From CAYYWP01 sp050176585 (GTDB lineage: Bacteria; Desulfobacterota; Binatia; HRBIN30; CADEER01): DNA of 64,000 nucleotides. The translations under genes were made by a program, and so were the position numbers. Under the pieces are notes generated by a model. It ran no database searches, was not told the origin of the DNA, and was given only the letters and a program-made list of their open reading frames with translations. The stretch covers positions 74,691 through 138,690 of the forward strand of contig JBFXHX010000006.1 of assembly GCA_050176585.1 (NCBI GenBank), in the 5' to 3' direction. The stretch's first letter is position 1; each line of letters starts with the position of its first letter. Below, one piece after another: positions 20,179-28,870 of the stretch.

Positions 20179-20661
20179 TCAGACGGCGGTCACATCCTGC
20201 CGATCGTGGTAGGTCCGCAACTCCACTATCGAATACGTCCGCTTGCCCTTCGGGGTCGCGACCTCCACATCGTCGCCGACTTCCTTGTTGAGCAGAGCCT
20301 TGCCGAGCGGTGAACCGATCGAGATCAGCCCAGCTGCCGCGTTGACCTCCTCCGGAAACACGATTTCGTAGCGCTCTTCGGTCCCCTCTTCGCTCTCCAG
20401 GGTCACCTGGCTCCCGTAGCCGACGGCGTTCCGCGGAATTGAGTCGGTCGAGTACAGCGAAAGATCGCGGATGCGCTGCTCGATCTGTCCGATACGCGCA
20501 TTCAAGAAGCCCTGGCGCTCTTTGCACGCTTCGTATTCGGCGTTCTCCCGCAGGTCTCCGTGGGCTCGAGCGACCTCGATCTCCTTCGGCAGTTTGTGGC
20601 GCAACTCAAAGCGAAGCTCGTCGAGCTCCTTCTTCAGCCGCTGCATGATCGGCAGTTCCAC
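20179..20661 (-). CDS. greA: transcription elongation factor GreA
   Basis: Rescues backtracked RNA polymerase by stimulating transcript cleavage. The 160-residue protein has the long N-terminal coiled coil with the acidic tip GDLRENAEYEA (Asp36 and Glu39 match the cleavage-stimulating pair) and the C-terminal FKBP-like domain (ISIGSPLGKALLNKEVGDDVEV). The start is a GTG at 20661 with a GAGG ribosome-binding site five bases before it; an ATG at 20646 is less well supported. It is followed by the intrinsic terminator in front of rimP and preceded by a small membrane-protein gene. Confidence 0.96.
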   Translation of the reverse strand: MELPIMQRLKKELDELRFELRHKLPKEIEVARAHGDLRENAEYEACKERQGFLNARIGQIEQRIRDLSLYSTDSIPRNAVGYGSQVTLESEEGTEERYEIVFPEEVNAAAGLISIGSPLGKALLNKEVGDDVEVATPKGKRTYSIVELRTYHDRQDVTAV

Positions 20662-20692
20662 GCTTACCTCGCTTCGGCCGGCGTCGCCGCCG

Positions 20693-20872
20693 TCAGGGTT
20701 TGGGGTGACCGGAGGCCTGATCGATCAGCTGGTGGGCGCGGTCACCGCGGTAGTGCGAAGCAGACCGCTCCATCCAAGTGCTCGCGTTGCTAGCGACTTC
20801 GCCACTGTGGTGGATGTACCAGTACATACCGCTCACGCCGATGACGAATCCGAATAGAAACCGCTTGAGCAT
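20693..20872 (-). CDS. small single-pass membrane protein, unknown function
   Basis: A 59-codon frame that is easy to overlook. ATG at 20872 gives MLKRFLFGFVIGVSGMYWYI, a positively charged start and one membrane segment (residues 4-20), followed by a polar tail ending in QLIDQASGHPKP. The stop lies 31 bases before the greA start, on the same strand, so it may be the first gene of the greA transcript. An AGGCGAG stretch just upstream could serve as a weak ribosome-binding site. I do not recognise a family. The topology (short N-terminus inside, soluble tail outside) is inferred from the charge pattern. Confidence 0.6.
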   Translation of the reverse strand: MLKRFLFGFVIGVSGMYWYIHHSGEVASNASTWMERSASHYRGDRAHQLIDQASGHPKP

Positions 20873-21009
20873 GCACTCGCCTACCTGGCAGGCGGAGTGT
20901 AGACGGCGTTTTTCGGCCAGTCAAAGCACTTGCCCTCGAAGCATGCTCGGCACGGCACCTCGGCGCTGAGCGTTGCGCGCCCTCGCCGCCTCTCCTAGCA
21001 TCTCCACCC

Positions 21010-21729
21010 ATGCGGGGGCTCGGCTGGGTGGCGGACTTCTTTTGCCCACCGCGTTGCCCAACGTGTCACGCCCGCACCCATGTGGTCGGGTTCTGTGCAG
21101 AGTGCGCCGCTCGGATCCGTCTCGCGGTCGCGCCCTTGTGTTCGATCTGCGGCCTGGTCTTCGCGGGCGCAGGCCCGGATCACCTCTGCGCTCGCTGCGC
21201 CGCCCGGCGTCCCCGGTTTGCGACCGCCCGCGCCTGCGCCACGTACGACCGCGAAGGCGGGAACCCGTTGATCGACGTGTTGCAGCGGCTTAAGTACGGG
21301 CGTGACGTGAGTGTCGCAGGGATCCTCGGGTCGTTCATCAGGTCTCGAATGCCCATGGCGATCGATCACGAGCTCATCGTCCCCGTCCCACTGCATCGCG
21401 ATCGCTTGCGCTGGCGCGGCTTCAATCAGTCGGCCGTGCTAGCGCGCGCCGTCGGCCGGGCGGCGCACCGCCCCGTAGATGTCATGGCGCTCGCGCGCAC
21501 TCGCGCCACGGTGCCACAGGTCGGCCTCGACATAGCTGATCGGCAGCGCAATGTCCGCGGCGCGTTTTCGGTGCGCAGGCCCCGTGCGGTTCAGGACCGC
21601 ACCGTCCTCCTCGTCGACGACGTGATGACCACGGGTGCGACTGCCGACGCGTGCGCGCGCGCGCTCCACCGCGCCGGCGCGAGCCGCGTCGATGTCCTAT
21701 TGCTCGCGCGCGCAATCGACCACGTCTGA
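21010..21729 (+). CDS. comF: ComF family phosphoribosyltransferase-like protein
   Basis: 239 residues with a double zinc finger at the N-terminus (CPPRCPTCH, CAECAARI, CSICG, CARCA) and a type I phosphoribosyltransferase domain ending in the PRPP motif VLLVDDVMTTGATADAC. In competent bacteria ComF is needed for DNA uptake; in others its role is unclear, and no other competence gene is in the window. The conserved VPVPLHRDRLRWRGFNQS block is intact. It is the first gene of a plus-strand group, divergent from greA, and is followed after 7 bases by a methyltransferase gene. Confidence 0.92.
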   Translation: MRGLGWVADFFCPPRCPTCHARTHVVGFCAECAARIRLAVAPLCSICGLVFAGAGPDHLCARCAARRPRFATARACATYDREGGNPLIDVLQRLKYGRDVSVAGILGSFIRSRMPMAIDHELIVPVPLHRDRLRWRGFNQSAVLARAVGRAAHRPVDVMALARTRATVPQVGLDIADRQRNVRGAFSVRRPRAVQDRTVLLVDDVMTTGATADACARALHRAGASRVDVLLLARAIDHV

Positions 21730-21736
21730 GGCGAGC

Positions 21737-22327
21737 ATGGCGAGCAGCGACCGAGCGAGCTGGGAGAAGCGCTATGGCAAAGGTGTCGGTGATCTCGAGC
21801 GCCCGCCCTCGGACTTCCTCGCGGCGCACGTGGCCGATCTGCCCCGTGGGCGCGTGCTCGATCTCGCGGCTGGAGATGGCCGCAATGCGCTGTTCCTCGC
21901 CCGCCAGCGGTATCCAGTGGATGCCATAGATCACAGCCATGCGGCGCTGCTCCGACTGGCCGAGATCGCGAAGCGCGAGTCCCTCGCGGTGCACGTGGTG
22001 CAGGCCGACCTCGAGCAGTACCTGCTTCCGGCGCGTCGGTACGCCGCGGTGGTGAATATTCGGTACCTGCAACGCTCGCTGTTCGAGCCGATGCGCGAGT
22101 CGGTGGTCCCAGGCGGGGTGGTCTTGTTCGAGACTTTTCTGCGCGACCAGGCGCGTCTGGGACACCCCAGGAACCCTGCGTTCTTGCTGGAGCGCGGCGA
22201 GCTCCGGGCCCGATTCGCGGATTTCGAGCTGATCTTCTACGAAGAAGGGTGTTTCACTGCCGAATCCGGCGACGCGTACCTGGCCCGGATGATCGCGCGA
22301 CGGCCCAAATGCGAGGAGCACGATTGA
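21737..22327 (+). CDS. class I SAM-dependent methyltransferase
   Basis: 196-residue Rossmann-fold methyltransferase of the TehB/YrrM-like type. The SAM-binding motif I reads VLDLAAGDGRNALFLA (about residues 36-51), with an acidic motif II in VDAIDHS and the post-I strand AVHVVQADLEQYL. The start ATG at 21737 has a GAGG ribosome-binding site five bases upstream. It lies 7 bases after comF and about 30 bases before the first lipoprotein gene. The substrate is unknown; a tellurite- or small-molecule-modifying role is only a family association. Confidence 0.85.
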   Translation: MASSDRASWEKRYGKGVGDLERPPSDFLAAHVADLPRGRVLDLAAGDGRNALFLARQRYPVDAIDHSHAALLRLAEIAKRESLAVHVVQADLEQYLLPARRYAAVVNIRYLQRSLFEPMRESVVPGGVVLFETFLRDQARLGHPRNPAFLLERGELRARFADFELIFYEEGCFTAESGDAYLARMIARRPKCEEHD

Positions 22328-22359
22328 GTTTTCGCGGCGCGTATGACAAGCCACGGCGA

Positions 22360-23820
22360 ATGCGGTGCCGCTTGGCGCTTCTCATCTCGCTTGCGCTTTC
22401 GGCGTGCTCCAGCGGCGACGACACGGGACCACCGCCGATTCCCGTGCTGCCGTGGGGCAGCTTCCGCCACGACCTGGGCAACTCGGCAATCGGCTTCAGC
22501 CTCGCGAGCAACCGCGGGGAGGTGGCGCTGGTCACCGCTGAGCTCGGCGGCACGACGATCTCGACCCCGGCGGTGGACAGCAACGACAACGTGTACGTGG
22601 GGACCGAGGACGGGCTGGTCTCGGTCAATCGGCGGGGAGACATCCGCTGGCGCGCGACCGCGTGCGAGATCGACACCGGCAGCATCCCAATTGGCGCTGT
22701 TCTATCATCACCCACCGTCACCCCCGGTGACGACGTGCTCTTCGGGAGCGAGCCGACGGCGAGCGGCCCGGGCGGCGTCTTCGCTTTCCGACAGCGAAAC
22801 AATACGGTCGAATGCCTGTGGTCGTTCACCCCGTCGGGGGCGAGGCCCGATTTCGGCGTGCGATCATCGCCGCAGACGCAACTCGATCCGCGCGACCGCT
22901 CGATGCTCTCGGTCTATATCGGAACCGGTGCGGGGTACCTGCAGGCGCTGAACGGGAACACCGGCACCCCGCGGTGGAACTTTCCGATTTCAGCGCCGGC
23001 GTCCGGCTCGATCACCAGCACGCCTGCGATCGATGGCACGATGGTGACCTATGTCACCACACCGGACGGAGTGCTTTCCGCCGTCGACGGTTCCGGACGG
23101 TTCAGGTGGCAGTTCCCGATCGGAGCGCCCGCGCCGGCTGTCCTCCAGCAATCACCAGCGGTCGCAACAACGATCTACGCGCTCGGCGCAACAGCGCTGT
23201 TCGGCATCAACCCGGACGGCACCTTGAAATTTCAGTATTCCCCGCCGGCTGCCATACCCGGATCGCCGGCCTTTCTCGCCCAGCCGATCGACGTCGGCCC
23301 TAGTGCGATGACCGACATCATTATCTATCTGGCCGATACCGCGGGCACGCTCTACGGCGTCCGTGATGGCGACGGCGACATTTGGCAGATTCAGCGCTGT
23401 TCGCTTGAGCCGCAGCGGAGATGTCGGATGGACAGCTGCTTGCCCGACGAGGGCACGTGCGTCAATGAGCGGTGCACGCTATCGGACCAACAGTGCACGA
23501 GAGACTCCTGCATCGGGGATGACGCCGGGGAATGCCTGGCTCAGCCTGCCATCGTGCCGGCCTCCGACAGTCCCATCAGCGTCACGGGCTCGCCGGTCGG
23601 GTCATCCGACGGATTTCTGGTGATCGGCACTACTGATGGCCAGGTGTGCGTGCGGGCCCTCGATGGGACCGTTCCCGGCGACGAAGCCGATCCCGCGAAT
23701 CCTTGGTTCGACGGTTGTGTCGAGCTCGGCGACGGCTTGCCCGTTTTGTCATCGCCCGCGATCGGCCCCGACGGCCGCATTTTCGTGACGACGGCCACCG
23801 GCCTCTACGTGATCGAATGA
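22360..23820 (+). CDS. beta-propeller (PQQ-repeat-like) lipoprotein with Cys-rich insert
   Basis: 486 residues. A short signal peptide ends in LSAC, so Cys16 is the predicted lipidation site. The body has several PQQ/YVTN-type propeller repeats, for example STPAVDSNDNVYVGTEDGLVSV and SSPAIGPDGRIFVTTATGLYV. Between the fifth and last blades (around residues 350-395) sits a stretch with about nine cysteines (CSLEPQRRC, CLPDEGTC, CTLSDQQC, CIGDDAGEC), which looks like a disulfide-rich insert. It overlaps the next lipoprotein gene by four bases, and the two proteins share the same design. Ligand and partner are unknown; a surface or periplasmic scaffold role is inference. Confidence 0.8.
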   Translation: MRCRLALLISLALSACSSGDDTGPPPIPVLPWGSFRHDLGNSAIGFSLASNRGEVALVTAELGGTTISTPAVDSNDNVYVGTEDGLVSVNRRGDIRWRATACEIDTGSIPIGAVLSSPTVTPGDDVLFGSEPTASGPGGVFAFRQRNNTVECLWSFTPSGARPDFGVRSSPQTQLDPRDRSMLSVYIGTGAGYLQALNGNTGTPRWNFPISAPASGSITSTPAIDGTMVTYVTTPDGVLSAVDGSGRFRWQFPIGAPAPAVLQQSPAVATTIYALGATALFGINPDGTLKFQYSPPAAIPGSPAFLAQPIDVGPSAMTDIIIYLADTAGTLYGVRDGDGDIWQIQRCSLEPQRRCRMDSCLPDEGTCVNERCTLSDQQCTRDSCIGDDAGECLAQPAIVPASDSPISVTGSPVGSSDGFLVIGTTDGQVCVRALDGTVPGDEADPANPWFDGCVELGDGLPVLSSPAIGPDGRIFVTTATGLYVIE

Positions 23821-25172
23821 TGTCGTTAGCTCGTGTGAGCGCGCTCGTGATCTGTGCCGCTCTCGCGCTGCCGGCGTGCCAGAGCAGCGGGCCGCCCACG
23901 TGCGACTTGACGACGCGTACCCAGCTCGCCACGACGACTTGGCCGAAGTTCCACGCCGATGCCGCAAACAGCGGCCGCGCGGACGTGGATCTGAGCGGCA
24001 ACAGCGGTGCCGGCGGAATCTTGTTTCCGCCGGCGGGGCAGACGATCGGTCCGACCGAGACGACGCCGATCCTGGGGCCCGCAATCATCTACCTGGGGTC
24101 TTCGGACACCAACGTGTACGCGCTCGAGTACGATGGTCAGCCGGCAGCGCTCGAAGGCGACATCACGATGACCGGCGCGATCACCGGGTCGCCGTTGCTC
24201 GGCGCAGACGGTACGTTGTTCGTGCCATCGAACGGCCAGCTCGGTCAGTTCCGCGCCGACGGTACGACCAAGAACCTCGCGCCGCTGTTGGGATTCGATT
24301 CCGCGTCGCCCAATTTGTGGGACGGCGATGGCACGGCATTCGTCGGCACCCTGTCTGGCGGGCTCAGTCGCGTCTGCCCGAACGGGGGAGTCGCGTACCA
24401 GGTGACCTTCCCCGCCACGCAGTCGCCGGTCGGAATCACCCAAGACCCAAACCTACCAAACCAAGACAAGCCAATCATTATCGCCGCTGGCTTGGCGGGC
24501 GTGGTGAGGGCATTCAATCTTGCCGGACGCCAGCTGTGGTCGTTCTTCGCATCGGCCACGGTAAATGCCGCCGTGCTGATCGATGAGAGCACGGAACTGT
24601 TCTACGTCGCCGACGCCAATGGCCGCGTGTTTTCCGGCGCGCTCGCGAATGGCGTGCCCCAAGCGGGTTTCGCATTTCTGGCCGATGCAGGCATCGGCGC
24701 AACACCCGCACTCGGCCGAGACAGTGCGACCGTTCCGGCGTTGTACGTCGGAGATCTCGCCGGCAACCTCTACGCACTGGATCGCGTTACGGGCGCGGTG
24801 CGCTGGGTATTCGAGGCGGACGGGCCCATCGGGTCGTCACCCGCGGTGGCGATCGGGGGCAGCAGCGACATCATCGTCTTCGGCGCCGATGTCCTCGGCT
24901 CCATCCCCGGCACGCCAGGCCCGGTTCCGATCGGGGGACGCGTCTATGCGGTACGCGACGACGGTTCACAGGGGACCCTGCTCTGGAGCTTTGACGCCGG
25001 CAGCTCGATCGGAGCGTCGTCGCCATCGATCGGCGCCGACGGAACGGTGTACATCGGCCGCCGCGGGCAGCAGCTCGCGACCGGAGCACAGTGCCCTGGC
25101 GGGGTTGGTCCATGCGTGATCAACGTCGGCGGCGGCTTGATCGCGATTGGCCCCGGCGCGCCGAGCTCTTGA
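23817..25172 (+). CDS. beta-propeller (PQQ-repeat-like) lipoprotein
   Basis: 451 residues, translationally coupled to the preceding gene through an ATGA overlap. The signal peptide (MMSLARVSALVICAALALPAC) gives Cys21 as lipid anchor. Propeller repeats are visible from the early IIYLGSSDTNVYALEYDGQ blade to the late PALYVGDLAGNLYALDRVTGAVRW and SSPSIGADGTVYIG blades, matching the layout of its neighbour but without the Cys-rich insert. It ends 3 bases from the convergent fumC stop. The pair probably arose by duplication and may work together in the periplasm or at the outer membrane; function unknown. Confidence 0.8.
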   Translation: MMSLARVSALVICAALALPACQSSGPPTCDLTTRTQLATTTWPKFHADAANSGRADVDLSGNSGAGGILFPPAGQTIGPTETTPILGPAIIYLGSSDTNVYALEYDGQPAALEGDITMTGAITGSPLLGADGTLFVPSNGQLGQFRADGTTKNLAPLLGFDSASPNLWDGDGTAFVGTLSGGLSRVCPNGGVAYQVTFPATQSPVGITQDPNLPNQDKPIIIAAGLAGVVRAFNLAGRQLWSFFASATVNAAVLIDESTELFYVADANGRVFSGALANGVPQAGFAFLADAGIGATPALGRDSATVPALYVGDLAGNLYALDRVTGAVRWVFEADGPIGSSPAVAIGGSSDIIVFGADVLGSIPGTPGPVPIGGRVYAVRDDGSQGTLLWSFDAGSSIGASSPSIGADGTVYIGRRGQQLATGAQCPGGVGPCVINVGGGLIAIGPGAPSS

Positions 25173-25175
25173 TCG

Positions 25176-26585
25176 CTACGGAGCAGCGGGGCGCCCACCG
25201 CGCGTGAGCGCGAGGAGGTCGAAGACCTCTGCCAGTCGTTCGGGTGGCGCCAACCCGCTCTCCGCCACCACATCGCGTATAGACCGCCCTTCCGCGATTG
25301 CGTGCTGCACCAGCGCGGCCGCGGCATCGTACCCAATGACGGGAGCGAGGGCGGTGATCACCGCGGGGGAACGGTCCGCATAACTGAGACAACGCGCGCG
25401 ATTGGCGGTGATCCCCACGATGCATCGGTCGGCCAATCCGCGCGCCGCGGCGCTGAGGAGTTCGACACTGTCGAGCAGGTCATAGGCGATGATCGGCATC
25501 ATCGTATTCAGATCGAGGTTGCCGTTCAGCCCGGACACCGCAATCGCTGCGTCGTGCCCAATCACCTGCGCGGCGGCCATGTTCACAGCTTCGGGGACGA
25601 CCGGATTCACCTTTCCCGGCATGACGCTCGACCCCGGTTGCAGCGCGGGCAGGGTGATCTCGTCGAGCCCCGAGAGCGGGCCCGAGCTGAGCAGCCGCAG
25701 GTCGTTTGCGATCTTCATGAAGGCGACCGCCACTCCTCGGCACGCGCCCGCCAAGGCGACGGCGGCATCGCGGTTTTGGAGGGCTTCGAACGGGTTTTCG
25801 GCACGGCGGAACATCTGCCCGGTCAGAGCGCGCAGCTCCCCGATCACTCGCGCAGCGAACGCCGGGTGCGCCGTGAGCCCCGTCCCGACCGCCGTGCCGC
25901 CGATGGCGAGCTCGGCGAGATGGCCACGCGTACCCTCGATCCGCTCCGCCGCGTGGGCGACCGCAGTGGCATACCCGCTGAACTCCTGACCGAGCGTGAT
26001 CGGGACCGCATCGCGGAGATGGGTGCGGGCCGCTTTCACCACGTCGGCGAACTCGTGCGCCTTGTCCGCCAGCACCGCCGCCAAATGACGCAGGGCCGGC
26101 AATAGATGCGTCTCGACCGCCACGAGCGCCGCGATGTGCATCGCCGTCGGGAACACATCATTGCTGCTCTGTCCCATGTTCACATGATCATTCGGATGGA
26201 CCAGCGACTTGTCTCCGCGCGCCCCGCCGAGTAGCTCGATCGCGCGGTTGGCGATGACTTCATTGGCGTTCATGTTCGTGGACGTGCCCGACCCCGTTTG
26301 GAAAACATCCACGATGAACTGTGAGTCGAAGCGGCCTTCTGCCACTTCCAGCGCCGCCTGTTCGATTGCGGTACCCAGGCGGGCGTCGAGCAAGCCGAGC
26401 GCGGAATTGGCTCGCGCAGCGGCGGCCTTCACCAGCCCCAAGGCGGCGATAAAGCGGCGCGGCATGCGCAGGCTCGAAAGCTGAAAATTCGCAGCCGCGC
26501 GCGCCGTCTGCGCGCCGTAATACGCATCGGCCGGGAGCTCGACCGGCCCCATGCTGTCGATTTCGATGCGAACCGCTTGGCTCAA
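25176..26585 (-). CDS. fumC: class II fumarate hydratase
   Basis: Interconverts fumarate and malate in the TCA cycle; iron-independent class II type. The 469-residue protein has the fumarase/aspartase landmarks TGSGTSTNMNANEVIANRA, HPNDHVNMGQSSNDVFPTA and the superfamily signature GSSVMPGKVNP. The residues after the signature (VVPEAVNM) lean towards aspartase-like spelling, so aspartase remains a minor alternative; the PGKVN form and VHPNDHVN segment favour fumarase. Translation starts at a TTG at 26585 with a GGAG ribosome-binding site six bases away. It is convergent with the lipoprotein pair and about 210 bases downstream of rplI. Confidence 0.88.
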   Translation of the reverse strand: MSQAVRIEIDSMGPVELPADAYYGAQTARAAANFQLSSLRMPRRFIAALGLVKAAAARANSALGLLDARLGTAIEQAALEVAEGRFDSQFIVDVFQTGSGTSTNMNANEVIANRAIELLGGARGDKSLVHPNDHVNMGQSSNDVFPTAMHIAALVAVETHLLPALRHLAAVLADKAHEFADVVKAARTHLRDAVPITLGQEFSGYATAVAHAAERIEGTRGHLAELAIGGTAVGTGLTAHPAFAARVIGELRALTGQMFRRAENPFEALQNRDAAVALAGACRGVAVAFMKIANDLRLLSSGPLSGLDEITLPALQPGSSVMPGKVNPVVPEAVNMAAAQVIGHDAAIAVSGLNGNLDLNTMMPIIAYDLLDSVELLSAAARGLADRCIVGITANRARCLSYADRSPAVITALAPVIGYDAAAALVQHAIAEGRSIRDVVAESGLAPPERLAEVFDLLALTRGGRPAAP

Positions 26586-26798
26586 GAGAACTCCGCGGAC
26601 GCCATCGCTTGCATTATCGCGGCGGCGCTTCGGCGATCAACCCCAGTACCGCCGTTTCGCGGGGCAGCGAAGTCGAGCGGCGAAACGGTAAGCGCCGGCG
26701 GGCCACGGCTCCGTGCGCCGGCGAGGCGGAGCCCATCTAGCGCGGCGCGAGCCGCTGCAGCGCTCAAGCGAAACGCAAGCGGAGGGCTCGGCGGCGTG

Positions 26799-27248
26799 TC
26801 AGTCGGCGACGGGCGTTACACGGACGGTGACCTCGGCTTGCACACCGGCCGCAAGTGAGACGGGTACGCGGTGGTCGCCGAGGGACTTGATGGGCTCGTC
26901 CAGCCGGATCCGTCGGCGCTCAACCGCCAGACCGATCTCGTTCAGAGCGCGTTCGATATCGAGGTTGGTCACCGAACCGAAGAGCTTCCCATCTTCGCCC
27001 GCGCGCGCGGGAATGGTGACGCTCGTGCTCGCGAGCTTCTTCGCGAGCGCATCGGCGGCCGACACCGCGCGCTTGCGCTTTTCGTCCACCAACCGGCGTT
27101 CGTGTTCGAGCACGCGCAGGTTCCGCTTGTCGGCCAGGCTCGCGAGCCCGCGCGGTATGAGGTAGTTGCGAGCGTATCCCGGGCGAACTTTCACGATGTC
27201 ACCGATGTGCCCGAGATGCGGGACGTCTTCTCTCAAGATTACTTCCAT
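26799..27248 (-). CDS. rplI: 50S ribosomal protein L9
   Basis: Two-domain protein at the base of the L1 stalk, 149 residues. MEVILREDVPHLGHIGDIVKVRPGYARNYLIPRGLA is the N-terminal domain (quoted in part by its key GxxGDxVxVxxGYARNYLIP pattern), joined by the long charged helix to the C-terminal domain with GKLFGSVT. The ATG at 27248 is the start. It closes the rpsF-rpsR-DUF2232-rplI group, 13 bases after the membrane protein gene. Confidence 0.97.
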   Translation of the reverse strand: MEVILREDVPHLGHIGDIVKVRPGYARNYLIPRGLASLADKRNLRVLEHERRLVDEKRKRAVSAADALAKKLASTSVTIPARAGEDGKLFGSVTNLDIERALNEIGLAVERRRIRLDEPIKSLGDHRVPVSLAAGVQAEVTVRVTPVAD

Positions 27249-27261
27249 GTGCTGCCCTCTA

Positions 27262-28200
27262 TCATTCTGAATCTCCGCCGACGGCGGCATCGGCCGGCCG
27301 GGTGGCGAGATTGCGGAAATCGCCCCACAAATCGAAGATCCCTATCGCGACGACCAGTGCAGCCGCGACATACTGCACCGCGATCACCACGTACGTCGCG
27401 ACACGCAGGGTCCGTGGGAGCGCGAAGCGCTGAAAGAAATAACTGACGATCGCCATCCCCTGGGCGAAGTAACACGCCAGTGTCACGAGGAAGATGTTCG
27501 CCGCAACGTCGCTGACGATCTCGAGCGCGCCAAAAGTCGCGAAACCGGAAGCAACAAACAGCCAGATCATCCAATCTGGATTGCGCCAGCGCGCCAAACC
27601 CATCAGCTGCGGCCATCCAGAGCGCCCGCGAGATAGTCCGAGGTTCCCGAGCCACAGAGCACCGAGGCACACCACCAACAGCGACGGGAGCAGCACCGTT
27701 AATTGCTGGCCCATCTCGGCCCGCGCAGTTTCGAGCTCCGCGACCGCTTCCGTCGACATGCCCATGTCCCGATAGGCCCCGACCGCCGTATCAAAGCTGC
27801 TCTGCCATATGGCGGATGCCGACGCGGCCCATCCGGCCGGCTCGCCGGCATAGAGGTACGCGAGCACCAGACCGCCCACCAGCGTCGCGCCTACGGCTGC
27901 CGGAATAATCACCTCCAGGCGCCATGCGTTGCGCAGCAGCAGCACGGTCAGCACAGTGGGCATGCCGACGAGAGCGAGAAAGCCGGCACCCACCGGCCAA
28001 CCCAGCAAACCCGTCACCACGCCACCTGCCGCGAGGGACGACACCGCGGCATGCAGCGTACCGCCGATTCCCCCGACCACGAGCACGGGGAGCGGCAGCG
28101 CCAATAGCGCCAGCGCCGACCCGGGCGGGCCGATCAGCCCTCCGCAGCACAGGGCGGTGGTGCAGCAGGCGCCGCTGACAATGGCGCGCGCGTTCGGCAT
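27262..28200 (-). CDS. DUF2232 (YybS-like) multi-pass membrane protein
   Basis: 312 residues with about eight predicted membrane segments, starting with ALLALPLPVLVVGGIGG and ending at AAALVVAIGIF. The position between rpsR and rplI and the overall hydrophobic pattern fit the DUF2232 family found there in Deltaproteobacteria and Firmicutes. An unusual Cys-rich patch (ACCTTALCCGG) lies in the first membrane segment. The function of the family is unknown. It begins one base after the rpsR stop, so it is almost certainly co-translated with the ribosomal proteins. Confidence 0.82.
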   Translation of the reverse strand: MPNARAIVSGACCTTALCCGGLIGPPGSALALLALPLPVLVVGGIGGTLHAAVSSLAAGGVVTGLLGWPVGAGFLALVGMPTVLTVLLLRNAWRLEVIIPAAVGATLVGGLVLAYLYAGEPAGWAASASAIWQSSFDTAVGAYRDMGMSTEAVAELETARAEMGQQLTVLLPSLLVVCLGALWLGNLGLSRGRSGWPQLMGLARWRNPDWMIWLFVASGFATFGALEIVSDVAANIFLVTLACYFAQGMAIVSYFFQRFALPRTLRVATYVVIAVQYVAAALVVAIGIFDLWGDFRNLATRPADAAVGGDSE

Positions 28201-28201
28201 C

Positions 28202-28492
28202 TCAAACGGTCGTGACCGTATACGGCAGCAGCGCGACCGCGCGTGCGCGCTTGATCGCTGTCGTCAGCGCGCGCTGATGGCGGGCGCAGGTCCCCGTGAT
28301 GCGGCTCGGAATGATCTTGCCGCGCTCGGTCAGATAATTTCCCAAGCCGCGTGCATCCTTGTAGTCGATGCGCGCGTCCTTGTCGGCGCAGAACCGACAC
28401 ACCTTGCGCCGGCCCTGGCGCCGGCGGAACCCGCCGCCGCGCTCTTCGCGTGCCCCACCGTTGCGTTCGGGCTTGCCTCGCCCACTCGTCAT
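28202..28492 (-). CDS. rpsR: 30S ribosomal protein S18
   Basis: 96 residues; binds next to S6 on the 30S platform. A Gly/Arg-rich N-terminal extension of about 28 residues precedes the conserved core KVCRFCADKDARIDYKDARGL, which keeps the CxxC pair of zinc-type S18, and the TERGKIIPSRITGTCARHQR block follows. It lies 12 bases after rpsF and 1 base before the DUF2232 gene. Confidence 0.97.
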   Translation of the reverse strand: MTSGRGKPERNGGAREERGGGFRRRQGRRKVCRFCADKDARIDYKDARGLGNYLTERGKIIPSRITGTCARHQRALTTAIKRARAVALLPYTVTTV

Positions 28493-28504
28493 CCGTTTCT
28501 CTCC

Positions 28505-28870
28505 TTACTCGCTAAGTTCCGCGCCAGCGGCGGCCGGCTCGGGCTTCCGTGTCGGTTTGCTGGGCGCCTCTTTGGTCGATGGCAGCGCCGCGGCCACTGA
28601 CAAGAAGCGCAGGATCTCATCCGTAATGCGCAACGTGCGCTCAAGCTCGCGGACAACATCAGCGGTCGCGCTGTACTCCGCCAAGACGTAGTACCCGCGC
28701 TGAAGCTTCCGAATTGGGTACGCCAACTCACGCATGCCCCATTCCTGCATGCCATGCACCTCGCCGCCGGCCTCTTCGATCAACCGCTTTGCTCTTTCGA
28801 TCGTCTCGCGGATCTGTGCCTCGGGAATCTCCGGGTGGATGACGATCAAGGTCTCATAGCGCCGTATCAT
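28505..28870 (-). CDS. rpsF: 30S ribosomal protein S6
   Basis: 121 residues, partner of S18. The family opening MIRRYETLIVIHPEI and the ELAYPIRKLQRGYYVLAEY strand are clear, followed by an Ala/Pro/Lys-rich tail after residue 95 that is not conserved. The ATG at 28870 overlaps the pth stop by four bases. In many bacteria S6:S18 represses this operon through a leader RNA; the region upstream here is inside pth and I did not see a clear binding motif. Confidence 0.97.
   Translation of the reverse strand: MIRRYETLIVIHPEIPEAQIRETIERAKRLIEEAGGEVHGMQEWGMRELAYPIRKLQRGYYVLAEYSATADVVRELERTLRITDEILRFLSVAAALPSTKEAPSKPTRKPEPAAAGAELSE

Noticed and set aside
21482..22354. A 290-codon minus-strand frame opposite comF and the methyltransferase
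   Set aside because: No family features, and it is a shadow of two well-supported plus-strand genes.
25176..26585. Aspartate ammonia-lyase instead of fumarase
   Set aside because: The VVPEAVNM segment after the signature is aspartase-like, but PGKVN and the remaining blocks fit fumarase better; kept as a minor alternative.
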